Source: CAWCDJ01 sp963836015
GTDB lineage: Bacteria > Acidobacteriota > Terriglobia > Bryobacterales > Bryobacteraceae
DNA length: 64,000 nucleotides
Reading direction: 5' to 3'
NCBI GenBank assembly: GCA_963836015.1
Contig: CAWIIF010000015.1
Coordinates: 496,001-560,000, forward strand
Part shown: in pieces, positions 25,889-34,437 of the stretch
How the letters are laid out: each line of letters opens with the position of its first letter
Position numbering within the stretch: the stretch's first letter is position 1
The notes under the pieces: model-generated
What the model saw: only the letters and a program-made list of their open reading frames with translations
What the model was told of the DNA's origin: nothing
The model's database searches: none
Position numbers and translations under genes: made by a program

Positions 25889-25903
25889 GCCGCCTCCATA
25901 GGA

Positions 25904-26758
25904 TCATTGTCCCGGAAAGGTGTTGCACTGCGAAATCTGGCCGCCTGCCAGCCCGCGCCGGAACCACTCCGAACGCTGCGCCGCCGAGCCGTGGGTGAAC
26001 GATTCCGGGCTTACCGATCCCCGCGCCATTCTCTGAATGCGGTCGTCGCCCACCGCCGCCGCCGCGTTGATCCCCGATTCGATGTCGTTTTCATCGATCA
26101 GGTTGCGCTGCGCCGTGGTGTTGGCCCAGACCCCCGCGAAGCAGTCGGCCTGCAGCTCCAGCCGGACGGAAAGTGGATTGGCCATACCCGGCTCCCTCTG
26201 CTGCAGTGAGTGAACCTTGCCCGCGATTCCCATCAGTTTCTGGACGTGGTGCCCGATCTCGTGCGCCAGCACGTACGCTTGGGCGAACTCGCCCGGAGCG
26301 CCGAACTGGCGACTCAATTCGTCATAAAAACCCAGGTCGACGTACACCTTTTCGTCCGCCGGACAGTAGAACGGCCCGGTGGCCGACTGGGCCAGCCCGC
26401 AGGCGGACGGCGTAGCGTCTCGAAACAGCACGAGCTTGGCGTGGCGGTACGGAATGCCGGCCTCCTGGGGCAGGAGGCGGTCCCAGGTGCGCTGCGTATC
26501 ATCCAGCACGAATGATACGAACTGTACGAGTTTGGCCTCCGCCGGATCCTCCTCGACGCTGCGCGAAGCCTGATTTTCCGTCGGCGCCGGGCCGGGTCCT
26601 CCGGAAAACTGGGAAAGGAAATCACGGCGGAACAGGATGCTCAGAAGCAGCAGCAGCAGGATACCGCCCAAACCGATGTGGGCCGGGCGAAAACCCCCGC
26701 CTCCCTGTCCGCGGCGGTCTTCGATATCGCCGCTCATTCCTCCGGGTGTCCACCGCAT
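25904..26758 (-). CDS. Neutral zinc metallopeptidase, YpfJ-like
   Basis: The protein begins at the ATG 26758 (MRWTPGGMSGDIEDRRGQGG), which fits the family: a glycine-rich basic N terminus, then one membrane helix (IGLGGILLLLLLSILF), so the catalytic part should be outside the cytoplasm. The domain contains GPFYCPADEKVYVDLGFYDE, the zinc motif AYVLAHEIGHHVQ (HEIGH) and LELQADCFAGVWA, where the Glu or Asp is probably the third ligand. The length (284 aa) is usual for the YpfJ family. Its role in cells is poorly known. It lies between DUF4126 and the DUF3179 gene, all on the minus strand. Confidence 0.93.
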   Translation of the reverse strand: MRWTPGGMSGDIEDRRGQGGGGFRPAHIGLGGILLLLLLSILFRRDFLSQFSGGPGPAPTENQASRSVEEDPAEAKLVQFVSFVLDDTQRTWDRLLPQEAGIPYRHAKLVLFRDATPSACGLAQSATGPFYCPADEKVYVDLGFYDELSRQFGAPGEFAQAYVLAHEIGHHVQKLMGIAGKVHSLQQREPGMANPLSVRLELQADCFAGVWANTTAQRNLIDENDIESGINAAAAVGDDRIQRMARGSVSPESFTHGSAAQRSEWFRRGLAGGQISQCNTFPGQ

Positions 26759-26833
26759 AAACGCTCCCGTATGGCGGACCGGCGGGAGCCGGTCTCTACT
26801 GAGGAAGATGCAGCGGGACGGGCCGTGCGTCAT

Positions 26834-28060
26834 TCATTGGCGCCGCGCCCGATACACGGTCGTTTGGGGATGATAATGGCGCCAGTCGAACCAGTAATCC
26901 TTGATCGCTTCGACGCGTTCCAGGCAGCTTCCGCGCAGCTTGCCGGAGACCGCGCATCCCCGGAAGTCCCATCCGCTGCCGGTGGCGTCGTCCATGAAGA
27001 TTGCGTCCAGGGGCTGAGGACGGCCCGTCAGGATGCGATAGAACTCGGGGATCCCCGCGACGCCTGGGATACTCCGGCGGAAAGCGCGCACCGACTCGCC
27101 GTCCGGACCCGTCACCAGCACCACCGGCTCGGCCCCCACGCGGTCTTCGACCAGCTTGGCCTTCACGACGTCGTCGTAGTAGAACGCCCTGCCGGCCCCG
27201 AAAGCGCTGATGCCCAGTATCAGGTCGCGTGCCGCCATCCCGTGCTCCGCGTAATTCAGAACGGTCGGCGCCTTGCGCATGCGAACGTCCCAGTCTTCCT
27301 TGGCATACTCCGAAACGAACGCCGGAACGTCGGCGAGCACCGTACCCTGGGGGTTCTCGGCGCGCCACAGCGCGAAGGTCAGCTCATCCGAGGGCACCAG
27401 CGTCAGCCGGCGTCCCGCCAGCGGACCCGAAACAGCGGCGCCGCTGATCTGCTGCCAGTAAGTGCCGGTCTGGTCGTCGCGCATCAGAAAGTTCTGGTTG
27501 TTGATGCCGGCCAGGTGAAAACTCAGCCGCAGACCGTCGATCTCGGATCTCCACACCAGACCGGTGTGACAGAGCGTTCAATAAGTCGCGGCGATGGCTA
27601 CGCCGCCCACCTGGTCGTTGACGATGTGGTGATAAGACATGCCGCGGATCGGGTAGGCGCGCGCTGCTCCGCCCAGGCTCACGGCGATGACCTTCTCGCC
27701 GCCGTCCAGTTTCGAGGCGCTCGCGGCCAGGAAGGCCGGGCGCTCGATGGGATGGAACATCTGCTCGTAAATGTTAACGCGCGAGAGCAGCGCCGCCGCG
27801 CAGACTGCGAGCAGCCCGGCGGCCGAGGCGGCCCTCCGAAGCCGTCGCTTCTCGACCTTCCAATACCAGGCCACGGCCGCGAGCGCCAGGCCCACGCAAA
27901 GGACCATGCCGGCCGGCCGGTATCGCAGCACCGCAAGCGCCACCATCAGCTCGCGCGGCCCTTGCGCGCGAAACGGCCGGATCACGTAAATCGGATAAGC
28001 CAGCAGGGCCAGCGAGACCAGCAGGCAGGGTAGGAGATACCAGAGAAACCTTCGTCCCAT
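26834..28060 (-). CDS. DUF3179 membrane protein, candidate selenoprotein (in-frame UGA at 27580-27578)
   Basis: Read from the ATG 28060, the frame runs for 160 codons, meets one TGA, and continues unbroken to the TGA at 26834, giving 408 residues. The first part has about three membrane helices (1-95), then GGAARAYPIRGMSYHHIVND and QVGGVAIAATY. The rest begins TLCHTGLVWR and is ordinary DUF3179 (FLMRDDQTGTYWQQISG, APTVLNYAEHG). In DUF3179 proteins this junction reads TYCPLC or similar, so TGA stands exactly at the first conserved Cys. Sec161 with Cys164 would form a UxxC motif. A hairpin with a GGUCU loop follows at once. The reaction catalysed by DUF3179 is unknown. The alternative is a nonsense mutation, but no other damage is visible on either side. 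Confidence 0.8.
27548..27573 (-). promoter_or_regulatory. Candidate bacterial SECIS hairpin
   Basis: Counting the U of UGA as 1, the mRNA forms a stem from 8 to 33: UCU(8-10)/AGA(31-33), a bulged G11, a U12-G30 wobble, then CACACC(13-18) paired with GGUGUG(24-29). The apical loop GGUCU is at 19-23. The E. coli fdhF SECIS also has a bulged upper stem and the same GGUCU string at its apex, where SelB binds. The loop G lies 16 nucleotides past the UGA codon, within the range used by bacterial SECIS elements. Confidence 0.75.
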
Positions 28061-28138
28061 AAATGTTCTCGGAGTGCTCTCGAAGGATGTTATAGATTTC
28101 CCCAAGCCGCCGCAATAACCGCTATCTACTACCGCGCT

Positions 28139-28726
28139 TCAGACGGCCAGCCCCGCGCGCCACAGCACATACCCGATAGCCTGCTTCACATAGTTCCACC
28201 GCTCGTGGAGCGGGTCCGGGTGCTGGTCCTTGCGCGGCGAGCCGTAAACCTGGATCTCCGAGGATTCCAGCATCTTCTTGACGCGGTAGATGTGGTAGCC
28301 GTCGCTCACCACGATCACCGAGTGCAGCCCCATGCGGCGCATGATCTCGCCGGCCATGGTGGTCGATTCCACCGTGCTTTCGGCTTCCGTCTCAGCCGTG
28401 ATGACCTCCGGGGGAACGCCCCGCGTGATGAGGTACGCGCGGCCCACTCCGCCTTCCGTGAAGACCGGGTCGCCGCCGGCGCCGCCGGTGGTCAGGATGC
28501 GCGGCGCGAAGCCCCGTTGATAGAGTTCGAGGGCATGATCGAGCCGCGCGCGGAGCACGGGCGAGGGCCTGCCGCGGTATTCCGCCGCGCCCAGCACCAG
28601 GATGACGTCGGCCGGATGCGCCTCGTCAAGGGAGGATTGCTGCTCGATCCGCACCGAGAGCCAGGCGATCCAGACGATCACGACGGTCACCGCGACGGCC
28701 AGCCCGTTCCATACGATCCTTTTCAT
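28139..28726 (-). CDS. YdcF-family (DUF218) membrane protein
   Basis: The 195-residue protein has one N-terminal membrane helix (GLAVAVTVVIVWIAWLSV) and a DUF218/YdcF domain: ADVILVLGAAEYRGRPSPVL, RILTTGGAGGDP, EAESTVESTTMAGEIMRR and HSVIVVSDGYHIYRVKKM. This family includes YdcF and SanA/ElyC-like proteins tied to envelope integrity, and YdcF of E. coli binds S-adenosylmethionine. The domain should face the periplasm. It lies 78 bases upstream of the DUF3179 gene start on the same strand, so cotranscription is possible but unproven. Confidence 0.9.
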   Translation of the reverse strand: MKRIVWNGLAVAVTVVIVWIAWLSVRIEQQSSLDEAHPADVILVLGAAEYRGRPSPVLRARLDHALELYQRGFAPRILTTGGAGGDPVFTEGGVGRAYLITRGVPPEVITAETEAESTVESTTMAGEIMRRMGLHSVIVVSDGYHIYRVKKMLESSEIQVYGSPRKDQHPDPLHERWNYVKQAIGYVLWRAGLAV

Positions 28727-28767
28727 GTGCGGTATTCTGATCGTTCAGATAACCTTATTGTAATCAG

Positions 28768-29574
28768 ATGCCGAAGGCCGAGACGATTTCGAGCGCGGCC
28801 AATCCGCTGCTGAAGGACGTGCGGCGCGCCATCGTGCGCGGCTCCCTGACCCAGCAGGGGCTGTGCGTGGCCGAAACCTTCCACCTGCTCGAGGAAGCCC
28901 TGCGCAGCGATTGCGAAGTCAAGACGGTGCTGGCCGCGGAATCGGTGCGCACGGCGGCGGAGAGGCATGTCCGCAGCCTCCCAGGAGTCAAGGTGGTCGT
29001 GCTGCCCGACAACCTGTTCCAGAGCCTGGCGGGCACCGAGACCAGCCAGGGCGTGATGGCGCTGGTCAAGCCGCCTGCCTGGAACCTGGAACAGCTCTTT
29101 CGAGGCAAGGCCCTGGTAGTGGTGCTCGACGGTATGCAGGATCCCGGCAATGCGGGGACGATCGTGCGCACCGCCGAGGCCTTCGGCGGAACCGGGGCCC
29201 TGTTCCTGAAAGGGTCGGTCAGTCCCTACAATCCCAAGACGCTGCGCGCTTCGGCGGGGTCGCTGTTCCGGCTGCCGTTTCTGCACGGCATGGACCCGGC
29301 CCTGGCGCGCGCCGCGCTGCAGCAAAATCGCGTGGAGCTGTACGCCGGTGTACCGGCGCGCCGGGGCGCCGTGGTCCGCACGCTGGAGGAAGTGGACCTG
29401 CGGGGATCGTGCGGGCTGGTGATCGGCAGCGAGGCGCACGGAGTGGGCGAGGAGCTGCGGTCGGCGGCGCTCGACCTTTCGATCCCCACGGTGGCGGTGG
29501 AGTCGCTCAACGCCGCGGTGGCCGCGGGGATCCTGCTGTACGAGGCGCGGCGCCAGAGGACGCTGCGGCCGTGA
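28768..29574 (+). CDS. TrmH/SpoU-family RNA 2'-O-methyltransferase
   Basis: The 268-residue SPOUT enzyme transfers a methyl group from SAM to a ribose 2'-OH in rRNA or tRNA. The N-terminal substrate-binding domain (about 1-100) begins TISSAANPLLKDVRRAIVRG. The knotted domain has motif 1 LDGMQDPGNAGTIVRTAEAF, motif 2 LVIGSEAHGVGEEL and motif 3 IPTVAVESLNAAVAAGILLY. The layout fits RlmB- or TsnR-like proteins, and the exact target nucleotide is not readable. The stop overlaps the rarA GTG start (GTGA, 29571-29574), so translation of rarA is coupled. Confidence 0.93.
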   Translation: MPKAETISSAANPLLKDVRRAIVRGSLTQQGLCVAETFHLLEEALRSDCEVKTVLAAESVRTAAERHVRSLPGVKVVVLPDNLFQSLAGTETSQGVMALVKPPAWNLEQLFRGKALVVVLDGMQDPGNAGTIVRTAEAFGGTGALFLKGSVSPYNPKTLRASAGSLFRLPFLHGMDPALARAALQQNRVELYAGVPARRGAVVRTLEEVDLRGSCGLVIGSEAHGVGEELRSAALDLSIPTVAVESLNAAVAAGILLYEARRQRTLRP

Positions 29575-30881
29575 GCCTGTTCGATGACACCCCGCTGCAC
29601 GAGCCGGACCGCGTCGACCACAAACGTCCGCTGGCGGAGCGCATGCGGCCGGAGCGGCTCGAAGACTATATCGGGCAGGAGCACATCCTGGGGCCCGGGA
29701 AGCCGCTGCGGCGCCAGATCGAGCGCGACGAGCTGACGTCGATCATCCTGTGGGGGCCGCCGGGCGTCGGAAAGACCACTCTGGCGAAGCTGATCGCCGG
29801 GGTGACGCGCTGCGAGTTCATTCCGTTCAGCGCGGTGCTGAGCGGGATCAAAGAGATCAAGGCCGTGATGGTGGACGCCGAGCGGCTGCGGCGGCTGGGA
29901 CGGCGGACCATCCTCTTCATCGACGAGATCCACCGCTTCAACAAGGCGCAGCAGGACGCGTTTCTGCCCTACGTGGAACGGGGCGACATCATCCTGATCG
30001 GCGCAACCACCGAGAACCCGTCCTTCGAGGTGATCTCGGCGCTGCTCTCGCGGTCGCGCGTCTATGCCCTCCGCGGGCTCACGGTTCCGGAAATCGTGAC
30101 CCTGCTGCGGCGCGCGCTGCCGGCCGTCGGGCTGGAGGCTCCCGAGGAACTGCTGGAGCAGATCGCGATTTATGCGAACGGCGACGCGCGCCAGGCGTAC
30201 AACACGCTGGAATCGGCGGCCGCGGCGTCGGCGGGCGTGCTGGCCGAAGCCGCCGTGCAGGACGCCATGCAGCGCAAAGTGCTGCTCTACGACAAGGGCG
30301 GCGAGGAGCACTTCAACCTGATTTCGGCGCTGCACAAATCGGTGCGGTCGAGCGACGTGGACGCGGCGCTCTATTGGCTCACCCGCATGCTGGAAGCGGG
30401 GGAGGACCGCCTGTACATCGCGCGCCGCCTGATCCGCATGGCGATCGAGGACATCAGCCTGGCGGATCCGCGGGCGCTGGAACAGGCCGTGGCGGCCATG
30501 CAGGCCGTGCATTTCCTGGGGATCCCGGAAGGCGACCTGGCGCTGGGGCAGACGGCGATCTACCTCTGCATGGCGCCGAAATCCGACGCCGCCTACCGGG
30601 CGATGGGCGCGGTGCGGGAAGATGTCGAAAAGACCATCGCCGAGCCGGTGCCGTTGAACCTGCGAAACGCGCCGACCCGGCTCATGAAGGCTTGGGGTTA
30701 CGGCGAGGGATACGAGCACGCGCACAACCTGGAGGACGCCCTGCCAGGAATGGAGTGCCTGCCGCCCTCGGTAGCCGGCCACCGCTACTACTTCCCCACC
30801 GAACGCGGTCTGGAGAAGCGGATCGCCGAGCGGCTGGAGGAGATCCGGCGGCTGAAAGAGAAAAAGCGGGAAGGCGAGTAA
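29571..30881 (+). CDS. rarA: Replication-associated recombination ATPase RarA
   Basis: This AAA+ ATPase (MgsA, homologous to eukaryotic WRNIP1/Mgs1) acts at stalled replication forks. The 436-residue protein has an N-terminal fork-binding region (PLAERMRPERLEDYIGQEHI), Walker A GPPGVGKTT, Walker B ILFIDEIHRFNKAQQD, sensor 1 IGATTENPSFEV, and the arginine-finger region LLSRSRVYALRG. A C-terminal tetramerisation domain with IYLCMAPKSDAAYRAMGAV and AWGYGEGYEHAHN follows. Length and motif order are typical. It starts at a GTG overlapping the methyltransferase stop, and the frame open further upstream is only the shadow of that gene. Confidence 0.96.
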   Translation: MSLFDDTPLHEPDRVDHKRPLAERMRPERLEDYIGQEHILGPGKPLRRQIERDELTSIILWGPPGVGKTTLAKLIAGVTRCEFIPFSAVLSGIKEIKAVMVDAERLRRLGRRTILFIDEIHRFNKAQQDAFLPYVERGDIILIGATTENPSFEVISALLSRSRVYALRGLTVPEIVTLLRRALPAVGLEAPEELLEQIAIYANGDARQAYNTLESAAAASAGVLAEAAVQDAMQRKVLLYDKGGEEHFNLISALHKSVRSSDVDAALYWLTRMLEAGEDRLYIARRLIRMAIEDISLADPRALEQAVAAMQAVHFLGIPEGDLALGQTAIYLCMAPKSDAAYRAMGAVREDVEKTIAEPVPLNLRNAPTRLMKAWGYGEGYEHAHNLEDALPGMECLPPSVAGHRYYFPTERGLEKRIAERLEEIRRLKEKKREGE

Positions 30882-30902
30882 GGGTCCGGTCCGGCTACAG
30901 TC

Positions 30903-31868
30903 TCAGGCCCGCTTCCGGCGCGAGAGGCTCATCCCGCCCAGCGCCAGCGCCAGCGAAGCCAGGGACAAGGTCCCGGGCTCCGGTACTTGGTTGGCGGTGA
31001 GACGCAGGATCTGGCTGCCGTCATAAGTCGAAAACAGGAAGTCGTTGGTCAGCGGATCGACTTTCGCGCCCTCCGGCCCTCCGTCGGTTCCCACCGTCAC
31101 GTCCAGCCCCGAGAGGAAGACTTTGCGCGTCGCGAGGACCGGCAGACCGTTCGCATCCAACTCGTAGGAGACGATATCGCCAGCCTGATACTCCGCCACC
31201 AGCACACTCGGGTTCGTGAATCGCGATGAGCCGGCCGGCACGTACAACACGCCCTCCGGTCCGTTCGGGAGCGTGACGCTGCCCAGGACGGCCCCCATGT
31301 CATAGGTGCCGCTGCCGTCCGGTATCAGGGGGACCATCGAGAACTCCCCAGTCCGGTAGTCGATCAGGACCATGTTGCCCGCGCCCGCGAATCCCGCCGG
31401 AACGAACTGAAGGCCGCCGACCGAGCCGCCCGTGCTCAACGCGATTGTCTTATCCGGCGCCACACTGCCGGTTTTGATCTCACCGACCTGGTTCGTGTAG
31501 TACTCGGTGAAAAAAAGGACCCCTCCCGGACCGTATTCCAGTCCGGAATCGATATTGGGAGCTGTCGCAACCGGGGATGCGGATCCGGAGAAACCGGTGA
31601 TGTGTCCGCTGCTGTTGCGTGTCACCCCGACCTGGTCGACAGCCGCATCGCCGTAATTGGCATGGGTCCCGACCAGCAGGGTATTGGGGTCGCCTGCCAG
31701 GAACGTCAAACCTCCATAGAGGTTCGTGGCTCCTGGTACTGAACCCAGGTTTGTGAGGGTATAGTACCCTGCATAGTAGCTGCCAAGTACAGGTGTGGCA
31801 AAAAGAGAGACGCTTCCAAGGAAGCCCAAGACAGTGAAGCGGAGGCACTTCCGAAAAGTATCGTTCAT
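30903..31868 (-). CDS. PEP-CTERM secreted protein with beta-propeller-like body
   Basis: The 321-residue protein has an N-terminal signal peptide (CLRFTVLGFLGSVSLFATPV) and a C-terminal PEP-CTERM sorting tail: NQVPEPGT, a hydrophobic helix (LSLASLALALGGM), then SRRKRA. Exosortase (EpsH-type) systems cut such tails and attach or release the protein at the surface, often with exopolysaccharide. The body carries repeated segments such as GGLQFVPAGFAGAGNMVLID and GPEGVLYVPAGS, like NHL or SMP-30-type propellers, and may bind carbohydrate or calcium. No exosortase gene lies in the window. AT-rich upstream DNA carries two TAGTACT repeats. Confidence 0.9.
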   Translation of the reverse strand: MNDTFRKCLRFTVLGFLGSVSLFATPVLGSYYAGYYTLTNLGSVPGATNLYGGLTFLAGDPNTLLVGTHANYGDAAVDQVGVTRNSSGHITGFSGSASPVATAPNIDSGLEYGPGGVLFFTEYYTNQVGEIKTGSVAPDKTIALSTGGSVGGLQFVPAGFAGAGNMVLIDYRTGEFSMVPLIPDGSGTYDMGAVLGSVTLPNGPEGVLYVPAGSSRFTNPSVLVAEYQAGDIVSYELDANGLPVLATRKVFLSGLDVTVGTDGGPEGAKVDPLTNDFLFSTYDGSQILRLTANQVPEPGTLSLASLALALGGMSLSRRKRA

Positions 31869-31964
31869 TACTTGACCGTCCGCATGTTTGTATTGAATCC
31901 CACAGCCCTCGTAGGTCTCCTCAGGCTATATAGTGCTGTAAAATACTACAAGAGGGAAATTCCG

Positions 31965-31986
31965 TAGTACTGGAGGATTAGTACTA
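31965..31986. promoter_or_regulatory. Paired TAGTACT motifs upstream of the PEP-CTERM gene
   Basis: TAGTACTGG begins at 31965 and TAGTACTA at 31979, a 14-base period close to one and a half helical turns. They lie about 100 bases before the PEP-CTERM start and 140 before the divergent gene at 32124. The same two strings recur at 56039-56046 and 57058-57066 around the small-peptide cluster. The rest of this 255-base gap (31869-32123) is AT-rich with no gene seen. Confidence 0.45.
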
Positions 31987-32123
31987 TTCATCGTTATCGG
32001 GCCGCCGAGTTTGTCGTACAAACTGCGAAATAAGATAACCAGAGTGAAGCCGCGATTGAGAGTGCGGCGGGCCGCAGATTCTCTCGGACTACGGTAAACT
32101 AGAGTTTTCCTAGGCGGATCTGC

Positions 32124-33587
32124 TTGTACCGGCTTGTCTTCTTCATCCTGGCGATTGCCCTGGCGGCGCACGCAGCGCCGGCGACACTGGGCCAATTGGA
32201 TGCCAGTCCCACCCTGTTTACCGTCATGGCCGCGATCAATGCGGCGGGTTATGACGCGGAAATCGATTCACCGAACAGCCATCCTCTGCGCAAAGCCATC
32301 CGTGAAGAACTGGCCAAACGCGACATTCCGGCTCTCCCGGCGCTCAAGGAGTTCTTCGCCAAACACAAGAAACGCACGGACACGCTGGACCTGGCGCAGT
32401 ATATCTCCTTCGCTCTTTCCTGCAGCGGCCCCCCCGGCTTCGGGTTCAAGCAGCGCGAGGTGGATCTTCCGCCGGATGTGAGCGGGATGGGCGCCCTCTC
32501 GCCGCTGCTGGCGTCGTTCTACAAGCAGGCGAACATCGAGGATTTGTGGGCCCGCTCGCAGAAGGCGGTTGATCAGTATGTGGAGCGCTACCACCAGCCC
32601 GTGTCGGACGCGGTACTGGCGGTAAACGTCTACCTCCGGCAGCAGACCTCCGGCTTTACCGGGCGTCACTTCCAGATCTTCCTGGAACTGCTGGCGGCTC
32701 CGAACCAGGTGCAGACCCGCAGCTACGGCGACGAGTACACCATCGTCGTGACGCCCTCGGCCGACCTGCGGACTTTCGATATCCGGCATGCCTACCTCCA
32801 CTACCTGCTCGATCCGTTATCGCTGCGCTACAGTGAGATTCTGAATCGCAAGAAGGGGCTGAGCGACCACGCGCAAAGGGCGCGCGCGCTGGCGGATTCG
32901 TTCAAGGAAGACTTCCTCGCGCTCACCACCGAGAGCCTGATTAAAGCCGTGGAGGCGCGGCTCGACCACAAGCCGGAGCTGGTGCAGGAGGATCTCCGCC
33001 AGGGCTACATTCTGACGCCCTACTTTTCGGAGGCCCTGCGGGCGTATGAAGCGCAGGACCAGGCAATGGTGCTTTACTACCAGGAGATGGTCTCTGGAAT
33101 CGACCTGGTAAAAGAGGACGCGCGGCTCTCGCAGGTGGTGTTCGACAGCGAAGCCGCCGAGGGACGAGTGGTGCGCACCCCGGCGCCGGCCCCACCCCCC
33201 GCTGCGGGCGCCGCCAAAACCCTGGAAGCCGCCGAGGGCCTTTACAAAGCACAGAATTACGACGAGGCCAGGAAGCAGTTTCTGGCAGCCCTCGAGCAGA
33301 CCGACGACCCGGGGATCCACGCCGCCGCGTATTACGGCCTGGCGCGGATCGCGGTGCGCGAGAACGATCCGGACGCCGGGGAGCGCCTGTTCCACAAGAC
33401 GCTGGACCTGAATCCGGAGCCGTTCGTGAAGGGTTGGACACTGGTTTTCCTGGGCCGGCTTTCCCTAGCCTCGGGAGACCGTGACCAGGCCGCAAAATAC
33501 TTTCAAAGCGTGTTGACGCTGGCCGGCGCATCCGAAGAGGCGCGCCAGGCGGCGCAGCAGGGCATGCAACAAGGTTCGAAGCAGTAG
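32124..33587 (+). CDS. Secreted TPR-containing protein of unknown function
   Basis: The 487-residue protein starts at a TTG preceded by AGGCGG, with a clear signal peptide (YRLVFFILAIALAAHAAPA). Residues about 20-330 form an unrecognised helical domain containing SYGDEYTIVVTPSADLRTFD and RHAYLHYLLDPLSLRYSEIL; the HAYLHY stretch resembles a lost gluzincin HExxH motif, with no catalytic Glu. A Pro/Ala linker (about 352-366) leads to TPR repeats (AEGLYKAQNYDEARKQFLAA; AGERLFHKTLDLNPEPFVKG). The next secreted TPR gene follows 20 bases later, so the two are probably one operon. The function is unknown. Confidence 0.8.
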   Translation: MYRLVFFILAIALAAHAAPATLGQLDASPTLFTVMAAINAAGYDAEIDSPNSHPLRKAIREELAKRDIPALPALKEFFAKHKKRTDTLDLAQYISFALSCSGPPGFGFKQREVDLPPDVSGMGALSPLLASFYKQANIEDLWARSQKAVDQYVERYHQPVSDAVLAVNVYLRQQTSGFTGRHFQIFLELLAAPNQVQTRSYGDEYTIVVTPSADLRTFDIRHAYLHYLLDPLSLRYSEILNRKKGLSDHAQRARALADSFKEDFLALTTESLIKAVEARLDHKPELVQEDLRQGYILTPYFSEALRAYEAQDQAMVLYYQEMVSGIDLVKEDARLSQVVFDSEAAEGRVVRTPAPAPPPAAGAAKTLEAAEGLYKAQNYDEARKQFLAALEQTDDPGIHAAAYYGLARIAVRENDPDAGERLFHKTLDLNPEPFVKGWTLVFLGRLSLASGDRDQAAKYFQSVLTLAGASEEARQAAQQGMQQGSKQ

Positions 33588-33607
33588 AAAAATTCAAGGA
33601 GTCTGGA

Positions 33608-34426
33608 ATGAAACGAAGAATGCTCACCGGTATCCTGGCCGCGGCAACCGGTTTGACCTGCCTGATGGCGCAGCAGCAGGGCAAGCAGGCGAAGCCGGCG
33701 CAGGGCCAGCAAGGGCAGCAGCAACAAGGCCAGCAGCCTCTGGTGCCGAACACCAAATCGCCGGGGGAGTCCCAGGCGGTGATGGCCCTGATGCAGGCCC
33801 AGAACAATCCGGACGCCACCATCAAGGCGGCCGACGCGCTCCTCACCGAGTACGCGGATACTTTCTATAAAGAAATCGCGCTGATGGTGGAGGCCCAGGC
33901 TTACAAGCAGAAGGGGGACAGCGACAAGGCCCTGATTTATGGCGAGAGAGTGCTCGAGGTCAACCCCAAAAACTTCCAGACGACTCTCATGATCGGAGAG
34001 ATCCTGGCGCAGCGCACCCGCGAGAACGACCTGGACAAGGAAGAGAAGCTGTCGCGGGCCGAGAAGCTCCTCAAAGGCACGATTGACAACCTCAACACCG
34101 CGCAGAAGCCGAATCCGCAGCTCACCGACGCGCAGTGGGAAGACGGCAAGAAGATGCTGATCGCGCAAGCCCACAACGGACTGGGCCTGGTGGCTCTGGA
34201 CCGCAAGAAGTACGATCAGGCGGAAACCGAATTCAAGACCGCGATGGATACGGACCCGCAGGAGCCGACTTACGCCGTGCGCCTCGCCTCGTCGCTGCAG
34301 TCCGAAGGCAAGAACGATGAAGCCATCGCCCTGTGCGACAAGATTCTGGCAACGCCGCAACTGCACCCGCAGATCAAGGCGGTGACGGAAAACATCAAGA
34401 AGGCAGCCCAGGCGGGAAAGAAGTAA
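33608..34426 (+). CDS. Secreted TPR-repeat protein
   Basis: The 272-residue protein has a signal peptide (MKRRMLTGILAAATGLTCLM) and a Gln/Gly-rich low-complexity linker (about 22-45, QQGKQAKPAQGQQGQQQ). TPR repeats then follow: KEIALMVEAQAYKQKGDSDK, ALIYGERVLEVNPKNFQTTL, AHNGLGLVALDRKKYDQAET and EPTYAVRLASSLQSEGKNDE. An AAGGAG box lies seven bases before the ATG. It follows another secreted TPR protein and precedes rnc by 11 bases, so the three may be cotranscribed. The role is probably scaffolding in the envelope, with no enzyme motif seen. Confidence 0.85.
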   Translation: MKRRMLTGILAAATGLTCLMAQQQGKQAKPAQGQQGQQQQGQQPLVPNTKSPGESQAVMALMQAQNNPDATIKAADALLTEYADTFYKEIALMVEAQAYKQKGDSDKALIYGERVLEVNPKNFQTTLMIGEILAQRTRENDLDKEEKLSRAEKLLKGTIDNLNTAQKPNPQLTDAQWEDGKKMLIAQAHNGLGLVALDRKKYDQAETEFKTAMDTDPQEPTYAVRLASSLQSEGKNDEAIALCDKILATPQLHPQIKAVTENIKKAAQAGKK

Positions 34427-34437
34427 CCGGCCATCCA

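Noticed and set aside
27578..27580. Reading the TGA in the DUF3179 gene as a plain nonsense mutation that splits the gene into two proteins
   Set aside because: The stop falls exactly on the conserved Cys codon and is followed by a SECIS-like hairpin, both halves are intact, and the second half has no ribosome-binding site or natural start.
29226..30782. Minus-strand open frame of about 518 codons opposite rarA
   Set aside because: Shadow of rarA and the methyltransferase, whose motifs are complete on the plus strand.
31869..32123. AT-rich gap searched for a tRNA or small gene
   Set aside because: No cloverleaf and no start with ribosome-binding site and codon bias were found; only the TAGTACT motifs stand out.
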